From positions 2,976,001 to 3,040,000 of the forward strand of contig NC_007677.1 in NCBI RefSeq assembly GCF_000013045.1: a stretch of 64,000 nt of DNA, read 5' to 3'. The translations under genes were made by a program, and so were the position numbers. Below the pieces are notes generated by a model. It was not told where the DNA came from and did no database searches. It worked only from the letters and a program-made list of their open reading frames with translations. Source of the stretch: Salinibacter ruber DSM 13855 (GTDB lineage: Bacteria > Bacteroidota > Rhodothermia > Rhodothermales > Salinibacteraceae). Below, in pieces: positions 55,549-64,000 of the stretch; the stretch's first letter is position 1, and every line of letters starts with the position of its first letter.

Positions 55549-58137
55549 CTACGGCCTCTGCCGCGAGCAGACGGGCGGGGTCCACCGATCGAGCCAGGCC
55601 TGCCGCTGGGCGTGGCGCCGGTGGTACCCTGGGGCCTGTCCGATGGGGGATCCGGGCGGGGCCGCCACGGAGGCCGGGGGAGACGCCGCGTCGTGGGACC
55701 GGTCGAAGTACCGGTCGATCGACGCCCGGACGGCGGTCCGATGGGCCTCTGCCTCCGTGATCGCCCCCGGATGGGCCGCGAGCCAGTCTCGGAGCGTGCG
55801 CAGGTGCTGTTCGAGACGGGCCCGTACGGCCGGCGCCCCGTTCCCCGCGTCGGCGCGGTCGAGCAGCACGTCCGTCCACACCTGCTGCACCGTCCGCTGC
55901 ACTTCGGCCCGGTACCCGTCGGCGGGCGGGTCGGCCTTCCAGACGGCCTCGGTAATGGTTGTGAGGGTGCCCTGTAGGCCCGGCAGGTCGGGGGTGGCGT
56001 CCCGCTGCTCGATGAGGCGCAGGGCCCGTTCCGGCGCCGTGAGGGCGTCGAGCACCATAGTGGCCGCCACCTCGACCGGGGCGTAGGGGTCGAACGTCGG
56101 GTCCGTCCGGCCCTCGAACACCTCGCGGGTGTCCGGATGGCCCGGCGGACGCGGCGGAATGCGGGTCCGGGCGGCCTCCGGCAGGGCCAGCGCCGCGGGC
56201 GTGATCGTGGACAGCAGGGCGTCGAGGGCGGCCGCCTGGCGTTGGGCCGGCACGCGCTCGGACACCTGCGCCTCCGACTCGCCACGCACGGCGTACTCGT
56301 ACACCTCGCCCCCAATCAGCTTCGCCGTGGCGCCGACCTGGTACCGGTGGCGCAGGTAGAGGGGCACGAGCGCCTCCTCCATGTGGGCGAGCGGCTCCCC
56401 GCGCTTCACGACCGCCTCGCCGAACCGGTCGAGGGCCACGTCTCGCACCCGCATCTCCCGGTCGAGGGCGTCGACCATGTTGCGCCCGTTGTCCCAGAGG
56501 TTGCCCTTCGGGTGGGCGGCCCCGGCCGGACGGGCGTCCGCGTCCGTTACGTACCGGAGGCCCTCCCGCTCCGCCGCCCGCACGAGGCTGTCGAGCAGCG
56601 CGGCCTCCGTCTGATTGGGGCCCGGACGGGCGTAGGCGTACTGGAGGGCCTTCACGTCCCACCGCTCCACGCCGGTGTCGTAGGCCTCCTTCAGCGATAT
56701 GGAATCCCCCTCTACGCGGGCCAGCGGCGCCGGGTAGTCCATGACCGAGGCGCGGTCATTCACCGACGCGGCAAAGTTGTGGGCGAGGCCCAGCGTGTGC
56801 CCCACCTCGTGCGCCGACAGCTGCCGAATGCGGGCGAGCGCCATCTCCAGCATCGGGTCGTCGCCGGGCGGAAAGCCGTCGGCACGGGCGCCCTGGTACG
56901 GGGCCAGGAGCCCCTCGGCCAGCAGGTAGTCCTGCCGTACGCGCTGGGAGCCGAGCGTGACGTGTCCCTTTAGAATCTCGCCGGTCCGCGGGTCGGTCAC
57001 GGAGGCGCCGTAGCTCCACCCCCGCGTGCGGCGGTGCACCCACTGGATCACGTTGTAGCGCACGTCCATCGCGTCGGCACTGTCCGGCAGCACCTCGACC
57101 CGGTAGGCGTCCTCAAAGCCCGCGGCCTCGAAGGCCTCCGCCCACCACCGGGCGCCGTCGAGCAGGGCGCTGCGCACCGGCTCGGGCGTGCCGGGGTCGA
57201 GGTAGTAGACGATGGGCTCCTCCGGCGGGCACAGCCCGTCCGCGCCGGGCGCCTCCGCACAGGTGAGCCGGTGCCGGTTGACGAGCCGCTTCGTCATGGA
57301 CTTCCCGATGGGCGTTGCAAAATCCATGTAGTCCGTGTAGAAGAGCCCCGAGCGCGGATCGAAGCGGCGCGGGGTGTACCCGGTCGTGTCGGGCAGCTCG
57401 ACGAGCGAGTGGCGCACGCGGAGCGTGAGGGCGCGGGGCGCGGCCGCCGTCCGCTCCACGTACGCCCCCGGGTCGCCGTCCGTGGTGAAGGTGAGCCGCG
57501 CCTCCAGCTCGGTGTTCTGGGGAAAGGCCTTTACGTGTTCGAGAACGGGCGCACTGCGTCCCTCCGCGAGCGAGTACGCCCCCTGCCCGGTGTTTTTCAG
57601 GCGACGGACCACCCCGTGGGCGTCGCGGACCACGAAGTCGGTCGCGTCGACCAGCACGTGCCCCTCAGGCCCCTCGGCCGCCACCTCGAAGCCCTGCAGG
57701 ACGCCCGGCGCGAACGCCTCCCGCACCGCGGTTCGCTCGTACGCGTTGTCGGAGGCGGCGCGGTAGTCGAGGTTCGGGGTCACGAGCAGCACCGTCGGCC
57801 CCGTCCGCTCGAAGCGGACGACCCGCTGGGTTCCGAGCTGGCCCCGGTCGAGCCCGACGGGATTGGACCCGAGCCCCGTGGGCAGCGAGCTGACGTAGAG
57901 CATCTCGGTATCGAATCGGGAAATCTCCAGCCAGAGTTTGCCCGTCGTCGCGTCCCAGTAGACCGGAACGTAGCCGTCCATTTTTGTCATCCCCTCGGTC
58001 TTCTCGGCGATGGTCGGAAGGGAGGAGTCCTTCGCGTCTTGGGCGCGGGTGGGAAGCGTGGTCAGCCCCACCGCCCCGAGCACCAGAAGCACGACGCACG
58101 AGCAGCGCAGCGAGGCGGGCAGGGAACCAAAATGCAT
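55549..58137 (-). CDS. Exported zinc metalloprotease, DUF5117/DUF5118 type
   Basis: This is 862 aa from the ATG at 58137, which opens a signal peptide (CVVLLVLGAVGLTTLPTRAQ). Residues 30-370 are the beta-rich DUF5118/DUF5117 region (KMDGYVPVYWDATTGKLWLE). The catalytic metzincin-like motif HEVGHTLGLAH sits at His443, Glu444, His447 and His453, followed by the Met-turn-like SVMDYPAP. The C-terminal 350 residues are helical (DUF4953-like). Such zinc-dependent proteases are common in Bacteroidota and are thought to act in the periplasm or at the surface. The substrate is unknown. Transcription diverges from atpD. Confidence 0.88.
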   Translation of the reverse strand: MHFGSLPASLRCSCVVLLVLGAVGLTTLPTRAQDAKDSSLPTIAEKTEGMTKMDGYVPVYWDATTGKLWLEISRFDTEMLYVSSLPTGLGSNPVGLDRGQLGTQRVVRFERTGPTVLLVTPNLDYRAASDNAYERTAVREAFAPGVLQGFEVAAEGPEGHVLVDATDFVVRDAHGVVRRLKNTGQGAYSLAEGRSAPVLEHVKAFPQNTELEARLTFTTDGDPGAYVERTAAAPRALTLRVRHSLVELPDTTGYTPRRFDPRSGLFYTDYMDFATPIGKSMTKRLVNRHRLTCAEAPGADGLCPPEEPIVYYLDPGTPEPVRSALLDGARWWAEAFEAAGFEDAYRVEVLPDSADAMDVRYNVIQWVHRRTRGWSYGASVTDPRTGEILKGHVTLGSQRVRQDYLLAEGLLAPYQGARADGFPPGDDPMLEMALARIRQLSAHEVGHTLGLAHNFAASVNDRASVMDYPAPLARVEGDSISLKEAYDTGVERWDVKALQYAYARPGPNQTEAALLDSLVRAAEREGLRYVTDADARPAGAAHPKGNLWDNGRNMVDALDREMRVRDVALDRFGEAVVKRGEPLAHMEEALVPLYLRHRYQVGATAKLIGGEVYEYAVRGESEAQVSERVPAQRQAAALDALLSTITPAALALPEAARTRIPPRPPGHPDTREVFEGRTDPTFDPYAPVEVAATMVLDALTAPERALRLIEQRDATPDLPGLQGTLTTITEAVWKADPPADGYRAEVQRTVQQVWTDVLLDRADAGNGAPAVRARLEQHLRTLRDWLAAHPGAITEAEAHRTAVRASIDRYFDRSHDAASPPASVAAPPGSPIGQAPGYHRRHAQRQAWLDRWTPPVCSRQRP

Positions 58138-58403
58138 GGGTGCACAACCGGGTTGGCACGGGGATGGAACGTGGGGCTGTCCAAAACCTACGAAATCAGG
58201 CATCGGAAACCGAAATTCGCACCGGCACGGAATTCCTGGATTCTTTGCGGCGCAACCGTGGAATTCTCATCCGGCGCGTAGGCATTTTCCGTCGGCGCCC
58301 GTTACGTTTTCAAGCGTGTACATTCTGCAAATGGACCGATATCTTCCGGCGAAGCGCCGCCGTCCTTTGCAGCGTCTGGCCCCTCTTCTCAACGAATAAC
58401 TGA

Positions 58404-59915
<1,512 letters not shown>

Positions 59916-59992
59916 CCGAGTTGGGCGCCACGCGTCGTGCGTTGACCATTTGAGCGACGCCCCCCCTCAACCCTCAAACCCAACACCCACAG

Positions 59993-60442
59993 ATGGCCGA
60001 CGAACTGACCGTTGACATCGTGACGCCGGACGAGCGCTCGTTTCAGGGCCCGGCCAACGGCGTCCGCGCCCCCGGCATTGAAGGCTCGTTCGAGGTCCGC
60101 GAAGACCACGCCCCCATGATCGCCGCGTTCGGCATCGGGCCCCTCATCGTGAAGACGCAGGCGGCCCACGAGTACGCCGACATGCACAACGACCGCATCA
60201 TCTTTGCCACGAGCGGCGGCTTTCTGGAGGTCATCGACAACAAGGTCACCGTGCTGGCCGAGACGGTCGAGCCGGCCTCGGAAATCGACGTGGAGCGGGC
60301 CGAGAGCGCCGAGGAGCGCGCGAAGCGACGCCTCGAAGAAGGCGTGCAGGAGGAGGAGCGCGAGACCCACGAGGCCGCCCGCGACCGGGCCCGCAACCGC
60401 CTGCGCGTCGCCATGGGGAAGGTCGGCACGCGACAGTCTTGA
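59993..60442 (+). CDS. atpC: F1 ATP synthase subunit epsilon
   Basis: This is 149 aa from the ATG at 59993, preceded by a CAACCC-rich leader. N-terminal beta-sandwich (LTVDIVTPDERSFQGPANGV, GSFEVREDHAPMIAAFGIGP, IIFATSGGFLEVIDNKVTVL) and a two-helix C-terminal tail rich in Glu/Arg. It is the rotor stalk subunit that couples and inhibits F1. Its stop codon TGA (60440-60442) overlaps the tip of the miniature IS200/IS605 relic, so the insertion left the protein intact or trimmed it by very little. Confidence 0.95.
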   Translation: MADELTVDIVTPDERSFQGPANGVRAPGIEGSFEVREDHAPMIAAFGIGPLIVKTQAAHEYADMHNDRIIFATSGGFLEVIDNKVTVLAETVEPASEIDVERAESAEERAKRRLEEGVQEEERETHEAARDRARNRLRVAMGKVGTRQS

Positions 60443-60599
60443 CTTCTCCCCTCGATGAATCGAGGGGATTCTTCCTCACGGAAAAGACTTCCTGTTTCGC
60501 GGGGCCTGCCTGAAGTCCTTTCAATTCAGGTCTTACATGCCCTCCGTAGGCATTAGAGACCAAAGCCTCTCCCGTCAGCCCGACGGTACAGATGCTCAA
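60440..60599 (-). pseudogene. tnpB 3' fragment
   Basis: The minus-strand frame reads TVGLTGEALVSNAYGGHVRP, then ELKGLQAGPAKQEVFS and a short Lys/Asn/Ser tail. This is the conserved C-terminal end of IS605 OrfB/TnpB proteins (N-A-x-G-G-x-V-R-P followed by KQE). All RuvC motifs and the zinc ribbon are missing. It belongs to a different TnpB lineage from the intact gene at 9809-11086, whose C-terminus is unlike it. Confidence 0.65.
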
Positions 60600-60600
60600 A
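60440..60600 (-). ncRNA. Possible orphan omega RNA
   Basis: Stem-forming pairs: CCGTC/GACGG (60572-60576 with 60582-60586), ATGCC/GGCAT (60537-60541 with 60549-60553), CTGAA/TTCAG (60510-60514 with 60525-60529) and the right-end CCCCTCGAT/ATCGAGGGG stem. This is the position of the guide RNA in intact elements. An additional 8-bp inverted pair TGTCATAC/GTATGACA lies upstream at 60610-60636. Confidence 0.4.
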
Positions 60601-60722
60601 AGAAAACTGTGTCATACTTTGGTTATCGGTATGACATTAAACCGCATCGTTAGGCAACTAATTTGTTTCGTTGTGGCTAACGAGAGAGTCCGTGTATCTC
60701 CCGGATAAATCCGGGGGTTTTC

Positions 60723-61038
60723 TCAAAGAGTACCCCTTCGGGGCAACTGCTCTCTCGCGCTCACTCAATACTATATTTGAAGGGACCGGGACGCCGTCTC
60801 CACCTCTCCGGCGTCCCGCGTCCTGGCTGTCCGCTTCCCTCTCCCCGCCCCTCACAGCGGGCCCTGCTCCCGCACGGAACCGCCTCGTCCGCGACGGCTG
60901 CAGCAGCCGATCACCGAGAGACGGCCGTCGGGTCGTGCGCACGAGACGATGCAGGAGTGCGGCCGCAAGGGCGCGAACACGCGTCGCGCCGTTCGCTTTT
61001 GCCCGTCCCCGGTCTCTCCTCACCTGTCCCGCCTCCCC
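60723..61038. other. 316 bp between the IS relic and the HEAT/cyclophilin gene
   Basis: No gene recognised. The frame of the following gene is open back to 60949 but the extra residues lack any signal-peptide character. CCCCTTCGGGG (60734-60744) is a short perfect hairpin, and the A/T island near 60764-60780 may hold a promoter. Confidence 0.4.
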
Positions 61039-63069
61039 ATGAGGACCTGGCTTGCCCTCCCCCTCGTCTGTCTCTGGAGCCTCACGGGCGTGGCCGCGCA
61101 GCCGATGCCCGAGCGCCCATCCGACGACCTGCTGACGCGCCCTGCGCTGCAGGCGGTCGTGAAGGCCCAGGTCGACCGAAACGGCGCCCTGCTCCGCGAA
61201 AAGATTGGGGCCGACGACGCCGACGTGCGGGCCCGGGCCGCCCTTGCCCTCGCCTCCGTCCGGGACACCAGTGCCATTCCCGGGCTCCTCGACCTGCTGG
61301 GCGACAGCGTGCCCCTCGTCCGCACCGACGCCGCATTCGCCCTCGCCCAGATGCCGTCGGGGGTGCCGGCGGCCCCGCTGCTTCAAGCCCTACGCTTCGA
61401 GCGCGACCCCTCGGTGCAGCGACGGCTCATCGACGCACTCGGCGCGACGGGCGACACCCAGTCCCTACGCGACCTCATTCGGCTTCGTCCCCCCCCGGCC
61501 CGTCATTCCGACCTGGCGCTGACGATCGCCCGCTACGGCATGCGCGGCGTGACCGACTCGACGGCCACGACCTGGCTTCTGAACCACCTGCGGTCCGACG
61601 ACCCGTGGACGCGCCGCAACGCGGCGTACGCACTGGGGCGGGTGGAGGCCCTCGCTGCCGGCCGCGCCGACACGATCCGCGCCGTGCTCAACGACACGGC
61701 CCCCGACGACCCGGCCGCCATGCATCTGCTTCGGGCACTGGGCACGACGGGCGACGCCGCCGATGCGCCTCGCCTGGCGGATTGGCTCCGGACGGCCCCC
61801 GACTGGCGCACACGCGTGGAGGCTGCCCGGGGGCTCTCGGCGCTCACTCCCGCCGACAAATCACGAAACGCCCTCGTCGCGGCCCTCAACGACGGCCATC
61901 CGCTCGTGGCCCGCACGGCCGCTGAGACGCTGGCCGGGCTCGACTGGTCCCCCGACCGCGTCGCGGCCGTCGGGGCCTGGCTCGACGCCCATCCCCGCCG
62001 GTGGCGCGTAACCGCACCGCTGCTGCTCGGCCTCGCCCGAAACGGACGTTCGGAGCGGGTCCTCAATACCGTCGGCCGCTGGCGCGCCGAGCGCTCACCG
62101 GTGGCCTACGCCGCGGGCCTCCCCGCCCTTGCCCCCCTCGATCGCCCGCGGGCCGATACCATGCTGCACGCCGCCCTCCGGCACGACGATGTGCGCGTGG
62201 CCGCGGCCGCCGTGCAGGCCCTCACGGCACGATGGGAGCGCACCCGCCCGACCAACGCGGAGGCCACATTCAAACGACTCTCCGCCGCCGTGCGCCGGGG
62301 CGACCCGGCGCTGCTCTACCACGGCGCGTCCGCCCTCGCCGACTCGGCCTTTGCCTCCATGGGCGCCGCCGACACGCTCGCCGCCACCTACCGCACACTC
62401 GCCACGCCCGACGATTTGGAGGGCATGACGGCCGTGCTGGGGGCGCTCGGCACGCTCGGGGGCTCGACGGCCGAGACGACCCTCCGCGACGCGCTCGATC
62501 ATCCCCATCACGCCGTCCGGAACACCGCCGCACAGGGGCTCTCCGCCGCGACGGACTCAACCGTCACCGCCGCCGCGAAGCCGCTCCCGGAGACGCCCTC
62601 GATCGACTGGGGCGCCCTCCAGGCGCTAGGCCCGCACCCGCGCCTCGTGTTGGAAACGAACCGGGGCACGGTCACGATCGCGCTCGACACTGAACAGGCG
62701 CCGCAGACGACGCAGGCGATCACGCGGTTTGCGCAGGAGGGCCGCTACGACGGCGTGCCCTTCCACCGCGTGGTGCCCAACTTCGTGGTGCAGGGGGGCG
62801 ACTTTGCGCGGCGGGACGGCTTCGGCGGGCCTGGATTCTTCCTCCGCACCGAGGCGACGCGCATCGGCCACCGCCGCGGCACCATCGGCATGGCCAGTGC
62901 CGGCACAGATACGGAGGGCAGCCAGTTCTTTGTCTCCCACAGCATGCAGCCCCACCTGGACGGGAGCTACACCGCGTTCGGACGCGTGACGGACGGGATG
63001 GAGGTCGTGGACCGGCTCCGTGCCTTCGACCGGATTGAGTCGGCCCGGGTGGAGGCGACGGACGAATAA
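61039..63069 (+). CDS. Exported HEAT-repeat protein fused to a cyclophilin-type peptidyl-prolyl isomerase
   Basis: This is 676 aa from the ATG at 61039, which starts a signal peptide (MRTWLALPLVCLWSLTGVAA). Residues 30-530 contain about a dozen HEAT-like repeats (ADVRARAALALASVRDTSAI; VPLVRTDAAFALAQMPSGVP; DPSVQRRLIDALGATGDTQS). Residues 545-676 are a bacterial cyclophilin: VPFHRVVPNFVVQGGDFARR, GTIGMASAGTDTEGSQFFVS, LDGSYTAFGRVTDGMEVVDR. The active-site Arg and the F-Q-like GSQFF motif are present. It acts in the periplasm, probably folding or holding exported clients along the HEAT solenoid. The fusion is unusual outside Bacteroidota relatives. Confidence 0.9.
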   Translation: MRTWLALPLVCLWSLTGVAAQPMPERPSDDLLTRPALQAVVKAQVDRNGALLREKIGADDADVRARAALALASVRDTSAIPGLLDLLGDSVPLVRTDAAFALAQMPSGVPAAPLLQALRFERDPSVQRRLIDALGATGDTQSLRDLIRLRPPPARHSDLALTIARYGMRGVTDSTATTWLLNHLRSDDPWTRRNAAYALGRVEALAAGRADTIRAVLNDTAPDDPAAMHLLRALGTTGDAADAPRLADWLRTAPDWRTRVEAARGLSALTPADKSRNALVAALNDGHPLVARTAAETLAGLDWSPDRVAAVGAWLDAHPRRWRVTAPLLLGLARNGRSERVLNTVGRWRAERSPVAYAAGLPALAPLDRPRADTMLHAALRHDDVRVAAAAVQALTARWERTRPTNAEATFKRLSAAVRRGDPALLYHGASALADSAFASMGAADTLAATYRTLATPDDLEGMTAVLGALGTLGGSTAETTLRDALDHPHHAVRNTAAQGLSAATDSTVTAAAKPLPETPSIDWGALQALGPHPRLVLETNRGTVTIALDTEQAPQTTQAITRFAQEGRYDGVPFHRVVPNFVVQGGDFARRDGFGGPGFFLRTEATRIGHRRGTIGMASAGTDTEGSQFFVSHSMQPHLDGSYTAFGRVTDGMEVVDRLRAFDRIESARVEATDE

Positions 63070-63122
63070 AATCCCCTAGGGACCTGACGTCCCCTCGCCC
63101 ATGGCCGGCAGTCCGCAGCGGG

Positions 63123-63632
63123 TCACTCGGACGCCCGTGCCCGGAACGCCTCGAAGCTCTGCTCCTCGTACGCCCCGGAGCCGAAGTAGCGGAGCATCTG
63201 GAGGAAGACGGGCCGCTTGATGTAGCCGGGCTGCTTTGCAATGGGGGTGCCGTCCGGTTTCATGAAGACGGTCGTGGGCACCCCTCGCGCCCCGAGGGCC
63301 ATCCCCAGTTCCTTCGACGAGAGGGTGCGGCCGTTGAACCGATGGGTGCCCCCCGTCGTGTCGCGGTTGAGGCGGGCATACGTAAAGCGGCGGTCGAGGT
63401 ACGACCGCACCTCTGCGTCCGCGTACACGTTCTCCTGCATCCGCTGGCAGTAGGGGCACCACGGCGCGTAGACCTCCAGCAGGATCGGCGCCTCTTGCGC
63501 TTCCGCCTGCTCGATTACCGCGCCGAGCGACCGGGGTGGCATTTCCATCTGGGCGTGGGCCCGGCCCGGTCCCATCGCGAGCACGAGGACCGCCACGAGG
63601 ACAAACGACCGAACTGCAAAAAGCAAACGCAT
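63123..63632 (-). CDS. Exported thioredoxin-like protein
   Basis: This is 169 aa from the ATG at 63632, with a signal peptide ending near residue 28 (GRAHAQ). The thioredoxin fold has the redox pair Cys59 and Cys62 in APWCPYCQRM, and the cis-proline loop GVPTTVFMKPDGTPI. The family is the SoxW/DsbD-gamma-like single-domain group. Role: periplasmic thiol reductant or oxidant, partner unknown. It converges with the HEAT/cyclophilin gene (53 bp), so both may serve extracytoplasmic protein folding. Divergent from the aldolase-like gene. Confidence 0.9.
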   Translation of the reverse strand: MRLLFAVRSFVLVAVLVLAMGPGRAHAQMEMPPRSLGAVIEQAEAQEAPILLEVYAPWCPYCQRMQENVYADAEVRSYLDRRFTYARLNRDTTGGTHRFNGRTLSSKELGMALGARGVPTTVFMKPDGTPIAKQPGYIKRPVFLQMLRYFGSGAYEEQSFEAFRARASE

Positions 63633-63772
63633 TGTGACGAAGCAGCGCTGGGGATGAAAAGTCCCTTGTCCGATGGGATTGAGGAGCAGGAGGTTCCTCC
63701 CTCCGCGCCCACGGAACCGCCCGACCAGTCGCGCCCCTTCACGCACGCCTCCCCACTTACGTCCATTTCCTC

Positions 63773-64000
63773 ATGACCCTGTCTGCCCTTTCCACCCCTG
63801 CCCTCCTGATCGAACAGTCGCGCCTGCAAGAGAACCTTGCGGCCATGCAGGCCACGGCCGACGCGAACGACGTGACCCTCCGCCCCCACGTGAAGACGCA
63901 CAAGTCCGTCGCGATCGCCGAGCAGCAACAACAGCGCGGCGCCGAGGGCCTCACCGTCGCCACCGTGCACGAGGCCGAGACCTTCGTCGCGGCGGGCTTC
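63773..64000 (+). CDS. D-threonine aldolase / D-serine dehydratase-like PLP protein, N-terminal part
   Basis: Only the first 76 codons are in the window, from the ATG at 63773; the gene runs off the right edge. STPALLIEQSRLQENLAAMQ and LRPHVKTHKS (Lys binds pyridoxal phosphate) are the start of the fold-type III alanine-racemase-like barrel of D-threonine aldolase and D-serine dehydratase. VATVHEAETFVAAGF fits the next strand. Which of the two reactions it catalyses cannot be told from this piece. Confidence 0.85.
   Translation, partial: MTLSALSTPALLIEQSRLQENLAAMQATADANDVTLRPHVKTHKSVAIAEQQQQRGAEGLTVATVHEAETFVAAGF

Larger units (their letters stand above)
60438..60722 (-). mobile_element. Miniature IS200/IS605-family element with only the tnpB 3' end
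   Basis: Read on the minus strand, the left end is a hairpin (CCCGGATTTATCCGGG, 60715-60700) followed by GATACACGGACTCTC. The full tnpB element has CATACACGGACTCTC at the matching place behind its own hairpin. The right end is AATCCCCTCGATTCATCGAG followed by GGGAGAAGTCAA, matching AATCTCCCGGCTTTAGCCGG followed by GGGAGAAGTCAA of the full element. About 285 bp remain, with no transposase and no complete tnpB. The right tip coincides with the atpC stop codon. Confidence 0.75.

Overview
The window reads as chromosome of an extremely halophilic, GC-rich member of the Rhodothermota/Bacteroidota, most like Salinibacter. The predicted proteins are strikingly acidic. The ATP synthase beta subunit carries the insertion known from Bacteroidota-type enzymes and sits in an isolated atpD-atpC pair. 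A PorX-type regulator is present, along with a SusC-like TonB receptor with a carboxypeptidase-regulatory domain. Start codons are rarely preceded by a Shine-Dalgarno sequence. The species name is an inference from these features, not from a database match.

Layout. 1-4.3 kb: two exported beta-propeller proteins and a flavin disulfide oxidoreductase, all on the minus strand. 4.7-6.7 kb: a membrane PAS histidine kinase split by one extra G in a G8 run. 6.7-11.8 kb: an accessory island, described below. 11.8-17.3 kb: a CIA30-like lipid-anchored or exported protein, a DUF1648 membrane protein and an iron ABC transporter (fbpA-fbpB-fbpC order of transcription). 17.5-22.6 kb: S9 peptidase, GT4 glycosyltransferase, aldo/keto reductase, ankyrin protein. 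22.7-26 kb: katG divergent from oxyR with a readable OxyR operator between them. 26-31.3 kb: GT2 glycosyltransferase, gyrB, exported GH13 amylase. 31.3-42.9 kb: a long minus-strand run with a CBS protein, hflX, a BatA-like protein, a fasciclin lipoprotein, a TonB receptor, an O-methyltransferase and an M15/extensin-like protein. 43.2-54.9 kb: a long plus-strand run with porX, tsaE, folC, an arsA-like ATPase, HMG-CoA reductase, a GT2 synthase, a TPR protein, anmK and thiL. 55-64 kb: an HPt protein, a zinc metalloprotease, atpD-atpC, a miniature IS200/IS605 relic, a HEAT-repeat/cyclophilin fusion, a thioredoxin-like protein and the start of a D-threonine-aldolase-like gene.

The most interesting part is the accessory island. 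It is a decayed integron: an integron-type tyrosine recombinase pseudogene on the minus strand, a candidate cassette promoter and attachment region, then two complete gene cassettes on the plus strand. Each cassette ends in an attC-like site whose outer core exactly complements the first bases of the same cassette. A third cassette gene, related to the second, is interrupted by an IS200/IS605-family element that encodes TnpB but no TnpA. The 3' end of that element is a chain of perfect hairpins lying partly inside the tnpB reading frame, as expected for a guide (omega) RNA. About 50 kb away, exactly at the atpC stop codon, a roughly 285-bp element keeps matching left and right ends and only the last part of a tnpB gene, so it may be an orphan omega-RNA locus.

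How the genes work together: the katG/ankyrin/oxyR block is a peroxide-response unit. fbpABC with a dyad upstream of fbpA is an iron-uptake unit. The remaining long runs are mostly housekeeping genes with no single pathway.
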